A stretch of DNA of 64,000 bases, from the NCBI RefSeq assembly GCF_026410405.1, contig NZ_JAPMLN010000007.1, positions 62,001 through 126,000 on the forward strand. Direction: 5' to 3'. Position 1 is the stretch's first letter, and every line of letters starts with the position of its first letter. The translations under genes and the position numbers were made by a program. Positions 45,621 through 56,100 of the stretch are shown piece after piece. The stretch comes from Marinicella gelatinilytica (GTDB lineage: Bacteria; Pseudomonadota; Gammaproteobacteria; Xanthomonadales; Marinicellaceae). A model generated the notes under the pieces. That model saw only the letters and a list, made by a program, of their open reading frames with translations. It ran no database searches and was not told where the DNA came from.

Positions 45621-46091
45621 ATGGATAAATACGACAGAGAAATTCTAAAGGTTTTGCAGTCTGAAGGCCGCATTTCAAATAAAGACCTGGCAAAGCAGGT
45701 GGCCTTATCACAAGCACCCTGTTGGCGGCGTGTCAATGCCCTGCAAAAGTCGGGTTTAATTAAAGGTTATACGGCCATTGTTGATCAGGAAAAAGTTGGC
45801 TTAAATATCACCGCCTTTGCACAAATCACACTGGATAACCATCACCCGGAAACGGTGCAACATTTTGATCAGGGTATTCAGCAGTGGCCTGAAATTTTAG
45901 AATGCCATGCCACCAGTGGCGAATATGATTACTTACTTAAAATCGTGACCCGTGATATGAATTCTTATAATCATCTGATTTATGACAAGATTTTAACCTT
46001 GCCGTCGATTCGCTCCGTCAATACCAGCTTTTCCATGCAGCAGAAAAAAAGAACCTCGCACCTGCCGATTAGTGATGATGATTTTAAGTAA
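45621..46091 (+). CDS. Lrp/AsnC family transcriptional regulator
   Basis: A 156-residue regulator. The N-terminal helix-turn-helix (about 1-60) has LDKYDREIL-like opening DKYDREILKVLQSEGRIS and LSQAPCWRRVNALQKSGLI. The C-terminal RAM domain (about 65-145) includes ATSGEYDYLLKIVTRDMNSY. It is divergent from the E1-E2 genes, so it is likely their activator or repressor, in the manner of BkdR in Pseudomonas. A TATAAT ends about 9 bases before the ATG, too close to be a convincing -10 for a leadered transcript. The ligand is predicted to be a branched-chain amino acid, by inference only. Confidence 0.9.
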   Translation: MDKYDREILKVLQSEGRISNKDLAKQVALSQAPCWRRVNALQKSGLIKGYTAIVDQEKVGLNITAFAQITLDNHHPETVQHFDQGIQQWPEILECHATSGEYDYLLKIVTRDMNSYNHLIYDKILTLPSIRSVNTSFSMQQKKRTSHLPISDDDFK

Positions 46092-46131
46092 CTATATTGG
46101 TTAGTTTTGATTGTGTAAGTCTGTTCTCAAT

Positions 46132-46207
46132 GACACTGGATGCCGTTCCGCGACGGCAAATAAGTTATGTTCTTAGCCCTTATCGGCGCAGGCCGGTAGC
46201 CAGCGTC
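46132..46207. repeat. Palindromic intergenic element between the Lrp-type and M23 peptidase genes
   Basis: The ends GACACTGGATGCCG (46132-46145) and CGGTAGCCAGCGTC (46194-46207) are inverted with 11 of 14 matches. An internal hairpin TGCCGT/ACGGCA (46141-46158) is perfect. The layout resembles a REP/MITE-type element. The stretch has no supported ORF. One copy is seen in this window. Confidence 0.5.
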
Positions 46208-46220
46208 TTTGAGTGGTATG

Positions 46221-47156
46221 TTAATCCAGCCAACCCGGCATCGGTTGTTTGATCTCGCCGTTGGGGTATTGTAGTTTGAACGGTACTGCAATGAGATGAT
46301 GGTTTTGGTTAATTTGAATGGCAAAATGTAGATGCGGGCCGGTGGAAAAACCGGTGTCTCCGGACTCGGCCAGTTTTTGACCGGCTTTCACCCGTTGACC
46401 GTTACCGACCACCACCGATTCTAATTTTAAATGGGCGTATAGCGCCATGCTGCCATCGTCATGGGCAATGCGCACAAAATTATTACGAAATAAATTCTTC
46501 TCTTCGGTTCCGCCTTTAATAAAGTCTTCGGCATAATCCATGACCACACCATCACGGGCAGCCACCACCTCGATGCCTTCGGCCAACGGGATATCAATGG
46601 CGTATTTGTTTTGATCGTCGAAATGACTGAAGGTGCCGGCAAAGCCTTGTGAAATAAAGGCATCACCAACGGCGCGATAGGGTAAGCGGTAGGCATAATC
46701 GGCATCATAAGCGGGATTATTTTGACCCAAGCGATAAGAATATTGATAAGCATAGGACCAGCTTTTATTGTCTTGTACGGGTTCAATGGTGCCCAAATAG
46801 TAATCGGTGGTGGCGGGCACATCATAGGTTTTCGGCCACGGCGGATCACTGTGCGCGTTCACTGCTTTGGTCATTTCAATGTGCAGAGATATCGGGCCGT
46901 GATAAGGGTTGACCGCATATAACAGGGGCATGCGGTCGGTGCCACGGTTAACCACCGTGGCTTTGGGGCGGCTGTCCTCTACGCGAACTTGCCAGCTATC
47001 ATAATCCTTATCTGTGCTGGGTTTTTTGTCGCTATAATGGATAATCCCGTCTTCATCCACATGCTTGTAGAACTTCTTAGCAGTGGCTGGTATTGTGATG
47101 AGACAGCTGCCAATACAAACCAGTAAAGTGAATATTAAAATAAATTGTGGCATCAA
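46221..47156 (-). CDS. M23 family metallopeptidase with N-terminal DUF4124-like domain
   Basis: A 311-residue exported protein. A signal peptide ends near residue 26 (PATAKK). A DUF4124-like segment follows (KKFYKHVDEDGIIHYSDKKP). The LytM/M23 domain is about 170-300, with the zinc site in SHFDDQNKYAIDIPLAEG (H and D), DDGSMALYAHLKLESV and GPHLHFAIQIN. Both HxxxxxxxD-like and HxH sets are present, so it is probably an active peptidoglycan endopeptidase rather than an EnvC/NlpD-type activator. It is divergent from pnt. Confidence 0.88.
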   Translation of the reverse strand: MMPQFILIFTLLVCIGSCLITIPATAKKFYKHVDEDGIIHYSDKKPSTDKDYDSWQVRVEDSRPKATVVNRGTDRMPLLYAVNPYHGPISLHIEMTKAVNAHSDPPWPKTYDVPATTDYYLGTIEPVQDNKSWSYAYQYSYRLGQNNPAYDADYAYRLPYRAVGDAFISQGFAGTFSHFDDQNKYAIDIPLAEGIEVVAARDGVVMDYAEDFIKGGTEEKNLFRNNFVRIAHDDGSMALYAHLKLESVVVGNGQRVKAGQKLAESGDTGFSTGPHLHFAIQINQNHHLIAVPFKLQYPNGEIKQPMPGWLD

Positions 47157-47231
47157 TAAAAAGTTAAAAAGTAGTTAAGGATTTTTTGCTATACTGTTGA
47201 ACCGTTACAGGCTGAACAGGTGAACACCATT

Positions 47232-48365
47232 ATGACCATTACGGTTGGATTTGTAAAAGAAAATGCAGTTAATGAATCGCGGGTGGCGGTGGTACCGGAA
47301 ACGGCGACCAAAATGCTGGCCCTGGGCTGGCAGGTTTTGTTTGAACCTGATGCCGGTTTGGCCGCCGGATTCCCGGATGACCATTATCCCGAAACCTGCC
47401 AAATCGCTAAAAATCGTCACGAGGTGCTGGCGGCTGCCGATATTCTGGTGTCGGTGAATGGCTTAAATGAAACCGATTTACCCCATATCAAACAAGGTGC
47501 CGTGGTCGTTGGTATGGTATCACCCTATTCGGAACAACAACGTTTTGTTCAAGCAGCAGAAAATAAGCTCACTGTATTTTCAATGGAATTGATTCCGCGT
47601 ATTACCCGCGCACAAGCGATGGATGTCTTATCATCGCAAGCCGCCGTAGCCGGTTATAAAGCAGTCTTGTTAGCGGCCGGTGAAGCGCCACGTTTTTTCC
47701 CCATGCTCACCACCGCCGCCGGCACTATTCGTCCGGCTCAGGTGTTGGTGATTGGTGCCGGGGTCGCCGGATTACAAGCCATTGCCACGGCCAAGCGGTT
47801 GGGCGCCAACATCACCGGTTATGATGTCCGTCCTGAAACCGTGGAACAGATTAAATCCCTGGGCGCTAAGTTTTTAGACTTGGGTGTTAAGGCCGTGGGT
47901 GAAGGTGGTTATGCCCGGGAACTGACCGCAGAAGAAAAGCAAACGCAACAGGATAATCTGGCTGAGCATCTGAGAACAGTCGATGTCCTGATTACCACAG
48001 CCGCCGTGCCGGGACGACCGGCCCCGGAAATCGTCAGTCAAGTCATGGTGGACAATATGAAGCCGGGCAGTGTTATTGTTGATTTGGGTGCCGAAGGCGG
48101 CGGTAATTGCGCGCCGACCAAAGCCGGTGAAACGGTGATGGTGGGACAGGTTAAGGTGATTGGCCCGGTTAATTTACCGGCGACAGTGCCGTTACATGCC
48201 AGTGAGATGTATGCGCGAAATATATGGAATTTGTTGAACATAATGCATCAGGAAGGCGAATTTAGTCTTAATTGGGAAGATGAAATTTTGGCCGGTGCGG
48301 TGGTCACGCGTGACGGGCAGGTGGTGCATGCCACTGTTAAACAAGGTTTGGGAGAACAATCATGA
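47232..48365 (+). CDS. pntA: NAD(P) transhydrogenase subunit alpha, NAD-binding part (alpha-1)
   Basis: A 377-residue protein corresponding to the soluble domain I of proton-translocating transhydrogenase. The ATG at 47232 (MTITVGFVKE) is preferred because CAGGTGAAC lies 7 bases upstream; a GTG four codons earlier is in frame. Motifs are ESRVAVVPETATKM, EMIPRITRAQAMD-like ELIPRITRAQAMDVL, and the NAD-binding VIGAGVAGLQAIATAKRLGA near residue 169. The alpha subunit is split here into two genes, as in Rhodospirillum, rather than one as in E. coli. It overlaps the next gene by 4 bases. Confidence 0.93.
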   Translation: MTITVGFVKENAVNESRVAVVPETATKMLALGWQVLFEPDAGLAAGFPDDHYPETCQIAKNRHEVLAAADILVSVNGLNETDLPHIKQGAVVVGMVSPYSEQQRFVQAAENKLTVFSMELIPRITRAQAMDVLSSQAAVAGYKAVLLAAGEAPRFFPMLTTAAGTIRPAQVLVIGAGVAGLQAIATAKRLGANITGYDVRPETVEQIKSLGAKFLDLGVKAVGEGGYARELTAEEKQTQQDNLAEHLRTVDVLITTAAVPGRPAPEIVSQVMVDNMKPGSVIVDLGAEGGGNCAPTKAGETVMVGQVKVIGPVNLPATVPLHASEMYARNIWNLLNIMHQEGEFSLNWEDEILAGAVVTRDGQVVHATVKQGLGEQS

Positions 48366-48688
48366 TTGATGGCTTTATTGCTTTATATATTTTTACATTG
48401 GCCGCAATTTTAGGTTTTGAAATAATTTCAAAAGTTCCGGTGGTGTTACACACGCCTTTAATGTCCGGATCTAACTTTATTCACGGCATTGTTTTGGTCG
48501 GTGCCATGATTGCGTTGGGTCATGCCGACACCACCTTAGAAAAAACCTTTGGTTTTATCGCCGTTTTTTTAGGGGCCGGCAACGCCGCCGGTGGCTATGT
48601 GGTGACTGAACGGATGTTGGAAATGTTTAAACCGCGGGTTAAAAAGACCGATACCACCAATGACAATAATGAAGGAGATCAATCATGA
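48362..48688 (+). CDS. NAD(P) transhydrogenase subunit alpha, membrane part (alpha-2)
   Basis: A 108-residue protein with three membrane helices, the transmembrane part of the split alpha subunit. HTPLMSGSNFIHGIVLVGAM and FGFIAVFLGAGNAAGGYVVTERML are characteristic. A charged C-terminal tail follows. The 4-base overlaps with pntA and pntB indicate a coupled operon. Together with PntB it forms the inner-membrane proton channel. Confidence 0.92.
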   Translation: MIDGFIALYIFTLAAILGFEIISKVPVVLHTPLMSGSNFIHGIVLVGAMIALGHADTTLEKTFGFIAVFLGAGNAAGGYVVTERMLEMFKPRVKKTDTTNDNNEGDQS

Positions 48689-50109
48689 TGGATTTCATTC
48701 ACGATTATCTGCCTGTGGTCATTAAATTGGCCTATTTTGTGGCCGCCATTTTATTTATCACCGGCTTACGGCGCATGAGTAAACCGGCCACTGCACGCGG
48801 TGGCATTGTGTGGGCCGGTGTCGGTATGTTGCTGGCCACCGTGGTGACCTTTTTATTACCGGATATGCACAATATGGTGCTGATGTTGGCAGCGCTGATC
48901 TCTTCGACCCTGATTGCCTGGGTGATTGGTAAAAAAGTACCGATGACCGATATCCCACAGATGGTGGCCTTGTACAACGGTATGGGTGGTGGTTCGGCGG
49001 CCTTTATCGGTATGATTGCGCTGTTCAATGGCATGGATCATGTGGTGGCGTGTGAAGCCGGTTTGGCGATGAATCCCCATGATTGCATGTCCGGTGTGAC
49101 GTTATGGTTTGCACTGGCCGGGGTGTTAATTGGCGGTGTGTCATTAACCGGTTCCATGATTGCTTTTGGCAAATTACAGGGTTGGATCGATAAACGCTAT
49201 GCCTTCCCCGGGCAACAAATTTTTAATGCCATCGTGGCTGTGGTTACGGTTGCTTTGGGTATCTATCTGACCATCGATATGAATCCCACAGTGATTTGGC
49301 TGTTTTTCGCTTTGTCCTTATTATTGGGCTTTTTGATGACCTTACCCATTGGCGGTGCCGATATGCCGGTGGTGATTTCTTTGTACAATGCCATGACCGG
49401 TTTGGCGGTGTCGTTTGAGGGCTTTGTGTTGCAAAATGAAGCCATGATTATCGCCGGTATGTTGGTGGGTGCCGCCGGTACCCTGTTGACCAAACTCATG
49501 GCCAAAGCCATGAACCGTAAACTCAGTGCAGTGCTGTTTAAAACCATGGGCGCCGGCAGTGGTGATGCCATTGACGGTGATATGAAAGAAATCGAAGCCC
49601 AGGATGCCGCCATTCAAATGGCCTTCGCCGATCGGGTGATTATTGTGCCCGGTTACGGCATGGCCGTGGCACAAGCGCAGCACAAGCTCTGGGAAATGAC
49701 TGAAATACTGCTCGATCGTGGCGTCGATGTGAAGTTCGCCATTCATCCGGTGGCCGGTCGTATGCCCGGGCACATGAATGTATTGCTGGCCGAAGCCGGC
49801 GTGCCCTATGATTTAATCGAGGACATGGAAGACATTAATTCGCAATTCCATCAAACCGATGTGGCCTTGGTGATTGGTGCCAATGACGTGGTGAATCCGG
49901 TCGCGAAAACCGACCCGCAAAGCCCGATTTACGGCATGCCCATCCTGCACGTTGATGAAGCCAAAAATTCCATCGTTATTAAACGCGGCAAAGGCACCGG
50001 CTTCGCCGGCATCCAAAACGCGCTGTTCTTTGCCGACAACAACCGAATGTTGTATGGCGATGCTCAGGATGCGATCAGTCGCTTGATTCAGGGATTGAAA
50101 GCACTATGA
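48685..50109 (+). CDS. pntB: NAD(P) transhydrogenase subunit beta
   Basis: A 474-residue protein with an N-terminal membrane domain (about 1-270, eight or nine helices) and a C-terminal NADP-binding domain. Landmarks are YNGMGGGSAAFIGM, LPIGGADMPVVISLYNAMTGLA, IVPGYGMAVAQAQHKLWEM near residue 315, HPVAGRMPGHMNVLLAEA and VIGANDVVNPVAKTDP. It couples NADH-to-NADPH hydride transfer to proton flow. It is last in the operon and converges on a histidine kinase gene 10 bases away. Confidence 0.96.
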   Translation: MMDFIHDYLPVVIKLAYFVAAILFITGLRRMSKPATARGGIVWAGVGMLLATVVTFLLPDMHNMVLMLAALISSTLIAWVIGKKVPMTDIPQMVALYNGMGGGSAAFIGMIALFNGMDHVVACEAGLAMNPHDCMSGVTLWFALAGVLIGGVSLTGSMIAFGKLQGWIDKRYAFPGQQIFNAIVAVVTVALGIYLTIDMNPTVIWLFFALSLLLGFLMTLPIGGADMPVVISLYNAMTGLAVSFEGFVLQNEAMIIAGMLVGAAGTLLTKLMAKAMNRKLSAVLFKTMGAGSGDAIDGDMKEIEAQDAAIQMAFADRVIIVPGYGMAVAQAQHKLWEMTEILLDRGVDVKFAIHPVAGRMPGHMNVLLAEAGVPYDLIEDMEDINSQFHQTDVALVIGANDVVNPVAKTDPQSPIYGMPILHVDEAKNSIVIKRGKGTGFAGIQNALFFADNNRMLYGDAQDAISRLIQGLKAL

Positions 50110-50119
50110 TGAACCTGAA

Positions 50120-51652
50120 TTAGTCTTGATCTAGATTAAAATCAATCCTAAAAACGTGGTTGCCGTTGATGTGGTGGTATGTGAGTCGCGCATGATTATC
50201 GTGGCAGAGTTGACGGCAGATGTGAAGACCGAGTCCGGTGCCGCGGTTATGGGTGGTGAAGAAAGGTTCAAACAGATTTTTTTGGGTGCTGGTTTTTAAA
50301 GGTTCCCCAGAATTTTTAAAGTCGATGCGGTTGTTATGAACGCTGATGGTAACACCACCACTTTTCCCGTGTCGAAGGGCATTACTGCCTAAATTCCAGA
50401 GTACTTGTTGTAGATGTTTGGAGTCAAAATGTATGGTTTTGTCCTGAGGGCAGATGATATGTATGGATTTGGCTTCACCCAAGCCTTGAACAATAAGCTC
50501 TTGTTTGAGTTTTTTCAGGGCGGGGAACAAGGGTTGCTCCTCAGGTTTTGCCGTACTGCGCCGCGACATGGCCAAAATATCTTCAATAATGTGGTTAGCG
50601 CGTTCTGTTTGATTGGTGATGATGTTGGCAATTTGCCGGTCTTCATCATATAAGTGTTCAGATTGAGCCAACAGCTCTGAGGCGGTACTGATGGCTGCCA
50701 GAGGATTGCGGATTTCGTGGGCTATAGAACTGGAAAGTTTCCCCAAAGAGGCTAAATTTAACTGTTGAGCGGCCTTTTTTAAAAAACTGGAATCTTCAAT
50801 AAATAACACCCCAAAATTTTTAACCGTGTTCAGCTTTGTTTTACGAATGTACAAGTCCAGACCTTGGTCGCTGTGATAGATCTGACTGTCTTGTTTTTGT
50901 TCAATGTGTTCAATGATGGCATCCGGAATAAAAAACAATTCATCGTCATTCAATAAATTTTTCGCAGCTTGATTGGCATGTAAGACAACATAATCATGTT
51001 GATAGACAATTACACCTTGAGACATCTTTTCAATAATGACTTGGTTCATATTTTCCAGACCACTGATGGTTTTGCGTTGGCTTTTATACAAATGAACCGT
51101 GCTGGCATAGGATACAGATTGTCGAATGCCGAGTAAGGCAATTAAAAAATATGCCAATGCATGTAGCAATAAGCTGGATTGGCTGACAGTGGCCTGGGAT
51201 GAAAAGTCAATGACTTCGGGCATAAACCACAGTAAAGCGGTGGCTGTAAACGGAGCCATTAGTATGTTCATCGGTTTACGGTATAACATGGCGGCCGAGC
51301 CAATGGGTAAAACCGCCAAAATGGCCAAGCCTTGCGCAAAACCGTTACTGCCATAAGCCATGTAGATTAAAAACAGTAAATCCACAAACAGCATGATTTT
51401 GCTGATAATAATAACCACCTTTTGTGGCATTAAGAAGGTGGATAGCATCACCCATATTGATAAACCTAAATAGGTATTGACCACCCAGAAAACGCTCGGA
51501 TGAAAGTAGTCTACTTGATAAAAATTATCCACCCAATGATCATTCACCAGCATGTAAAAAAATAAGCCGGCGAATAGTCTGAATAAATTAAGGTAGCGCA
51601 GATTTTTGCGTTCTATCTGCGCTATTTTTTCAATGTCCTTTGCTTTCGTCAT
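50120..51652 (-). CDS. PilS-like sensor histidine kinase (orphan)
   Basis: A 510-residue kinase. The N-terminal part has about six membrane helices (about 20-180), then a PAS-like segment (about 200-285). The dimerisation/phosphoacceptor box is SSSIAHEIRNPLAAISTA with H312. The catalytic domain has LWNLGSNALRHG (N-box), RIDFKNSGEPL and FFTTHNRGTGLGLHICRQL (G boxes). The membrane layout resembles PilS, but no PilR or other response regulator is adjacent. Its start overlaps the stop of the PhoD-like gene by 4 bases, implying coupled translation. The signal is unknown. Confidence 0.87.
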   Translation of the reverse strand: MTKAKDIEKIAQIERKNLRYLNLFRLFAGLFFYMLVNDHWVDNFYQVDYFHPSVFWVVNTYLGLSIWVMLSTFLMPQKVVIIISKIMLFVDLLFLIYMAYGSNGFAQGLAILAVLPIGSAAMLYRKPMNILMAPFTATALLWFMPEVIDFSSQATVSQSSLLLHALAYFLIALLGIRQSVSYASTVHLYKSQRKTISGLENMNQVIIEKMSQGVIVYQHDYVVLHANQAAKNLLNDDELFFIPDAIIEHIEQKQDSQIYHSDQGLDLYIRKTKLNTVKNFGVLFIEDSSFLKKAAQQLNLASLGKLSSSIAHEIRNPLAAISTASELLAQSEHLYDEDRQIANIITNQTERANHIIEDILAMSRRSTAKPEEQPLFPALKKLKQELIVQGLGEAKSIHIICPQDKTIHFDSKHLQQVLWNLGSNALRHGKSGGVTISVHNNRIDFKNSGEPLKTSTQKNLFEPFFTTHNRGTGLGLHICRQLCHDNHARLTYHHINGNHVFRIDFNLDQD

Positions 51653-53001
51653 TCAGCGTCAGTATTTACCTGAGAGTAACTTAATACACTACTCTTAATT
51701 TGCTTACGCCAATACTCCTGGCCATTGACACCCAATACTTTGATCTCTAAACGTCGGTCTTTACGAGGGCCTGAGAAACTAATTTTGCAATAGTTACGTT
51801 CTCCGACCAGCGTGTCGTCAACCAATCGTGGATTTTTACTGATACTATCCAAGGCATCAATGTGGGTGCCGGCAGTCAGTGGTGAGCAGGTTAGCTCGTA
51901 TAACGGGTAAGCGCCATCACGATTTGCTCTTAATAATTCGGTGTGGTGTTTGTCTCCACTGAGCATCATGACGCCGGAAATTTTTTGATCATTTAACCAT
52001 TGTAAAAATGGTTCACGTTCATATCGGTATTTGTCCCAACCGTCATATTTATGGTAATTATTCAGCATTTGTCCACCGCCGACGATAAATTTAAAAGGTG
52101 CTTTGCTGGTTAGTAATTGATTTTTCAGCCAGTTGAGTTGTTTTGTGCCGTAATAGGCTTTGTCTGCGCCATCTATTTTATTCTCGTGATCTCGGTAATA
52201 GCGGTTGTCTAATAAAAAGAAATCAACATCATTAAAGCTGACCTTAGTATAAACACCCGGGTTATCGGGCATGCCGTAACTTGGGTTCGCCCAAAAATGT
52301 TTAAAAATAGCCAGAGCCTGTTCTTTAAATACGAAACTCTTGGTTGAATTGTCAGGGCCGTAGTCATGGTCATCCCAGGTTGCGTAATTGGCGAATTTTT
52401 GAAAAATAGGTTGTAAATAAGGGAAGCTTTTGTGCCTTAACACCCGATAAAGCATGCTTTGTTCAGCATCAAAATCCACTTCACGGTAATACCAGTTATC
52501 ACCAAGCCACAACATCATATCTGCCTCTTCTGTGGCGATTTGGTCAAAAATTTCATATTGACCGCCATAAGGCTCGCCGGATCGGTCATAGATGCCTTCG
52601 TTTTCGAAATTGCATGATCCGGTAATAATCTCAAAGTCAGGTGGATCAGTGCGCCATTGCCACAGTGTTTGGGTGGTGAGTTGATAAATTGCACCATCAT
52701 TGACCACTTCACCATTAAACAATAATTGATAACGATAGCTTGTACCGGGTTCTAAACTGGATAGTTTGAATATATGGCTTTGACCATAGTTATTATCCAC
52801 TTGTGCAGAAATTTTTTGACTGTTGTCACGATCATTATGAACCCAGTATTCAATACCCAGTGTGCCAGCGTCAGGCGCTTGTGCCCAGATATTTGCTGCG
52901 CGAAGTGCAACGTGCCCCAACATCGGTCCTGCAGGTAATTTTGCGGCAAACGTGGGGGCTGTTAATAATAGCGTGATAAGTAATGTAATTAATCTGAGCA
53001 T
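51649..53001 (-). CDS. PhoD-like alkaline phosphatase/phosphodiesterase
   Basis: A 450-residue exported protein, starting at the ATG (MLRLITLL) that gives a clean signal peptide ending near residue 20 (TFAAKL); AGAGAAAAAG precedes it. The frame extends 33 residues upstream without such a signal. The metallophosphatase core shows ITGSCNFEN, MMLWLGDNWYYRE, ATWDDHDYGPDNSTKSF and MMLSGDKHHTELLR, the usual PhoD-like metal ligands. The N-terminal beta domain is about 25-115. It is probably periplasmic and uses calcium/iron as other PhoD enzymes do; substrate unknown. It is divergent from the TonB-dependent receptor. Confidence 0.88.
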   Translation of the reverse strand: MLRLITLLITLLLTAPTFAAKLPAGPMLGHVALRAANIWAQAPDAGTLGIEYWVHNDRDNSQKISAQVDNNYGQSHIFKLSSLEPGTSYRYQLLFNGEVVNDGAIYQLTTQTLWQWRTDPPDFEIITGSCNFENEGIYDRSGEPYGGQYEIFDQIATEEADMMLWLGDNWYYREVDFDAEQSMLYRVLRHKSFPYLQPIFQKFANYATWDDHDYGPDNSTKSFVFKEQALAIFKHFWANPSYGMPDNPGVYTKVSFNDVDFFLLDNRYYRDHENKIDGADKAYYGTKQLNWLKNQLLTSKAPFKFIVGGGQMLNNYHKYDGWDKYRYEREPFLQWLNDQKISGVMMLSGDKHHTELLRANRDGAYPLYELTCSPLTAGTHIDALDSISKNPRLVDDTLVGERNYCKISFSGPRKDRRLEIKVLGVNGQEYWRKQIKSSVLSYSQVNTDAE

Positions 53002-53194
53002 ATTCTTTTTCTCTGTTATTTTAACGGAATCTTCACAAAAACCTTTTACCATAGCGGCGCATGTGAGAAAATACCGCGAGGTTTTTTCTAAAAGCGACAA
53101 AATTATAGCGTGATTTAAAAACTAACTTCTGTTATGTTTATTATTAGATTGGCGCTTAATTGAGTCATTATGTTAATTTAAATAGGGTTTTGCA

Positions 53195-56100
53195 ATGAGA
53201 AATTTGAAACTAAATAAATGGGTATTGGCAGCATTGGTGATGCTGATGGTTCCCTTTGGTGCGACCATGGCCCAGGAAACAGCGGCATCCATGAATGGTA
53301 CCATCGTTGATTCTGATGGTAATCCACTGGCCGGTGCTGAAGTGGTTGTTAAGCATGAGCCAACCGGTCAAGTAAAAACCATCACAACGTCAGATGGCGG
53401 GCGCTATTCATTCCGCGGTTTACGAGTGGGTGGACCATATGTGATTGAAGTCAGTAAAAGCGGTTTTTCTACTGCTGAAGAAGGCAACATCTACATTAAA
53501 TTGGGTGAAGATCGTGCCATTAATGCGGTATTGGTAGAAGATGCCATTGCTTTAGACAGCGTAAAAGCCGTCGGTGTGGCTGCACAATCAGCGACCTTCA
53601 ACCCTGATAATATGGGCTCCGGTTCAAGCTTTACACAAGAACAGCTCACTAATTTACCGACCGTTGAGCGCGATATACAATCGTTTTTACGGTTAGATTC
53701 AAGAATTAATATTTTGGACAATGCCCGTGGTATTTCTGTTTCCGGCGCTAACAATCGCTTCAATAACATCTCTATTGATGGTGTTGGTATCGGCGATCCA
53801 TTTGGCCTGGAAGCCGGTGGCTCACCCGGTTTGTCACAGCCTTTCTCATTGGATACCATTGAGCAATTGAATGTTCAATTATCACCTTATAACGTGACAT
53901 TGGGTAATTTTACCGGCGCCAACATTAATGCCGTAACCAAATCCGGTACCAATGAATTCACCGGCCGCGTTTCACTTTTTTATGGTAATGAAGATTTGCA
54001 AAGAGAAGATGACCCTTTTACCAATGAAATCTATTCGTTAGCAACCGGTGGTCCAATCATAAAAGATAAATTATTCTTCTTCTTGGCCTATGAAAAAGAA
54101 GAATATACGCGTGATGCGAGAGATTCAGGTGTAAATATCGCTGAAGCACAAGAAGTGGCAAGTATTGCCAGTTCAAGATGGAACATGAATCCTGGTGTTT
54201 TATCTGCACCCGGTGATTTGGTGACTGAAGAAGAGTCTGTGTTATTGAAATTGGACTGGAATATTAATGATTACCACCGTGCCTCTTTTAAATACCAACA
54301 AAATGAAGACGTATTACCTAATTATGCTGATTTTGGTGGCAATGAAATTTCTTTCAGTTCTCACTGGTATAGAAATACCTATGAAAATACATCTTATAAC
54401 TTAAACTTATATTCTGACTGGACAGCAAACTTTTCTACTGAAATTAGATATTCTACTTCTGAGTTTGATAAAGCACCGGGCGTCAATGCCAGATTACCTG
54501 AAGTACGCGTAACAGTACCTTCTGGTAATGTGTACTTAGGTACTGAGCAAAGCCGTCATGCCAATGAATTAAATGTTAAAACAGACAACTTTTATGCGGC
54601 AGGTAATTATTTCAGAGGGAATCACACCTTTACTTTTGGGGTTGATTGGAGAAAGCAAGACATCCATAACATTTATATTCGTCATGCTTTAGGTACGTAT
54701 GAATTTGCTAGCATTGATGATTTTGCGAATGGTATACATGACTATTACCAAGTGAATTTAGGTGTTGATCCAAGTAACCCATTCCCAGCAGCTGATTGGA
54801 AATGGTCGAACACGGCGTTTTTCGTTCAAGACAACTGGGCCGCCACTGATCGTTTAACTTTGCAGTATGGTTTGCGTTATGACACCCCCGATGTGGATGA
54901 TAAACCGCGTTATAACCAAGATTTTTATGATGCCTATGGTTTTGCCAATAATAACGTTTTAAATGAAGGTGTATGGCAGCCACGTATCGGCTTCAATTAT
55001 GATATGTCCGATGAGCGATATATGCAATTGCGTGGTGGCGTCGGTATTTTCTCGGGCGGCATGCCGAATGTTTGGTTATCTAACTCATACACCAATACCG
55101 GTGGTGATACCGTTAACTACACCAGTGAAGCCGGTGATGGCAATGGTGTTATTTTCTCTCCAGATCCTGATAACCAACCTACATTTGCCGGTTATGCCCG
55201 ACAAAATGTCGATGTGTTAGATCCGGACTTTAAATTACCTACGGTACTGAAATCTAATATCGCAGTTGATGTTGAATTACCCTGGTATGGTTTAATCGCT
55301 TCGGCTGAATTGGAATACACCAAATACCAAGATGAAATTCATTATATGCATTTGAACTTAGGTGAGCCAACTGGTGTTTTACCAGATGGTCGATTGTCTT
55401 ATTATGCGGACCCTTACCAATTGAGTGGTCGTCGAGCTAATTCAAATTCTGACTTTAATGACATTCATTATTTGACCAACGCGGATGGCGGATCAACCAA
55501 AAGCGCAACCTTTAGTTTAGAGTTGCCACAAAATGAACACTGGCATGCCAAAGCATCTTATACATTTACAGATGCCACAGCTGTTTCAAACGGTTCATCC
55601 AGTACCGCTGGTTCTAACTGGGGTTACAATCCAACCATTAATCCTAATCAGCCGTTGATTGGTACATCTTCTTACGAGATAGAAAATGCTTTCACCGCTT
55701 ACGTGAATTACCAAAATATGTTCTTTGGTGACAACATTACCAATATTGGTTTAGTGTGGATTTCGCAAGATGGTGAAAACTTCTCTTATCGTTTTAGAAA
55801 TGACGTGAATGGAGACGGTCGTGATACCAACGATTTGGTTTATGTGCCAATGCCGGGTGAGTACATGATGACTGATCCTGCTGATCAAGCGGCTTTTGAA
55901 GCACACTTAGCGGCCACCGGATTAGATCGTTACCGTGGTCAAATCGCTCCGAAAAATGGCTTTAAAGCACCACGTATCAACACTTGGGACCTGAATGTTT
56001 CACAAGAGTTACCTGCATGGGGACCGGTTCGTGCATCGTTGTTCTTTAACATTAAAAATTTAGGTAATTTGCTAAACAGTGACTGGGGTCAAATCTACAC

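Noticed and set aside
46127-46324. 65-codon minus-strand frame after the Lrp-type gene
   Set aside because: It covers the palindromic element and the end of the M23 gene in another frame; judged a shadow.
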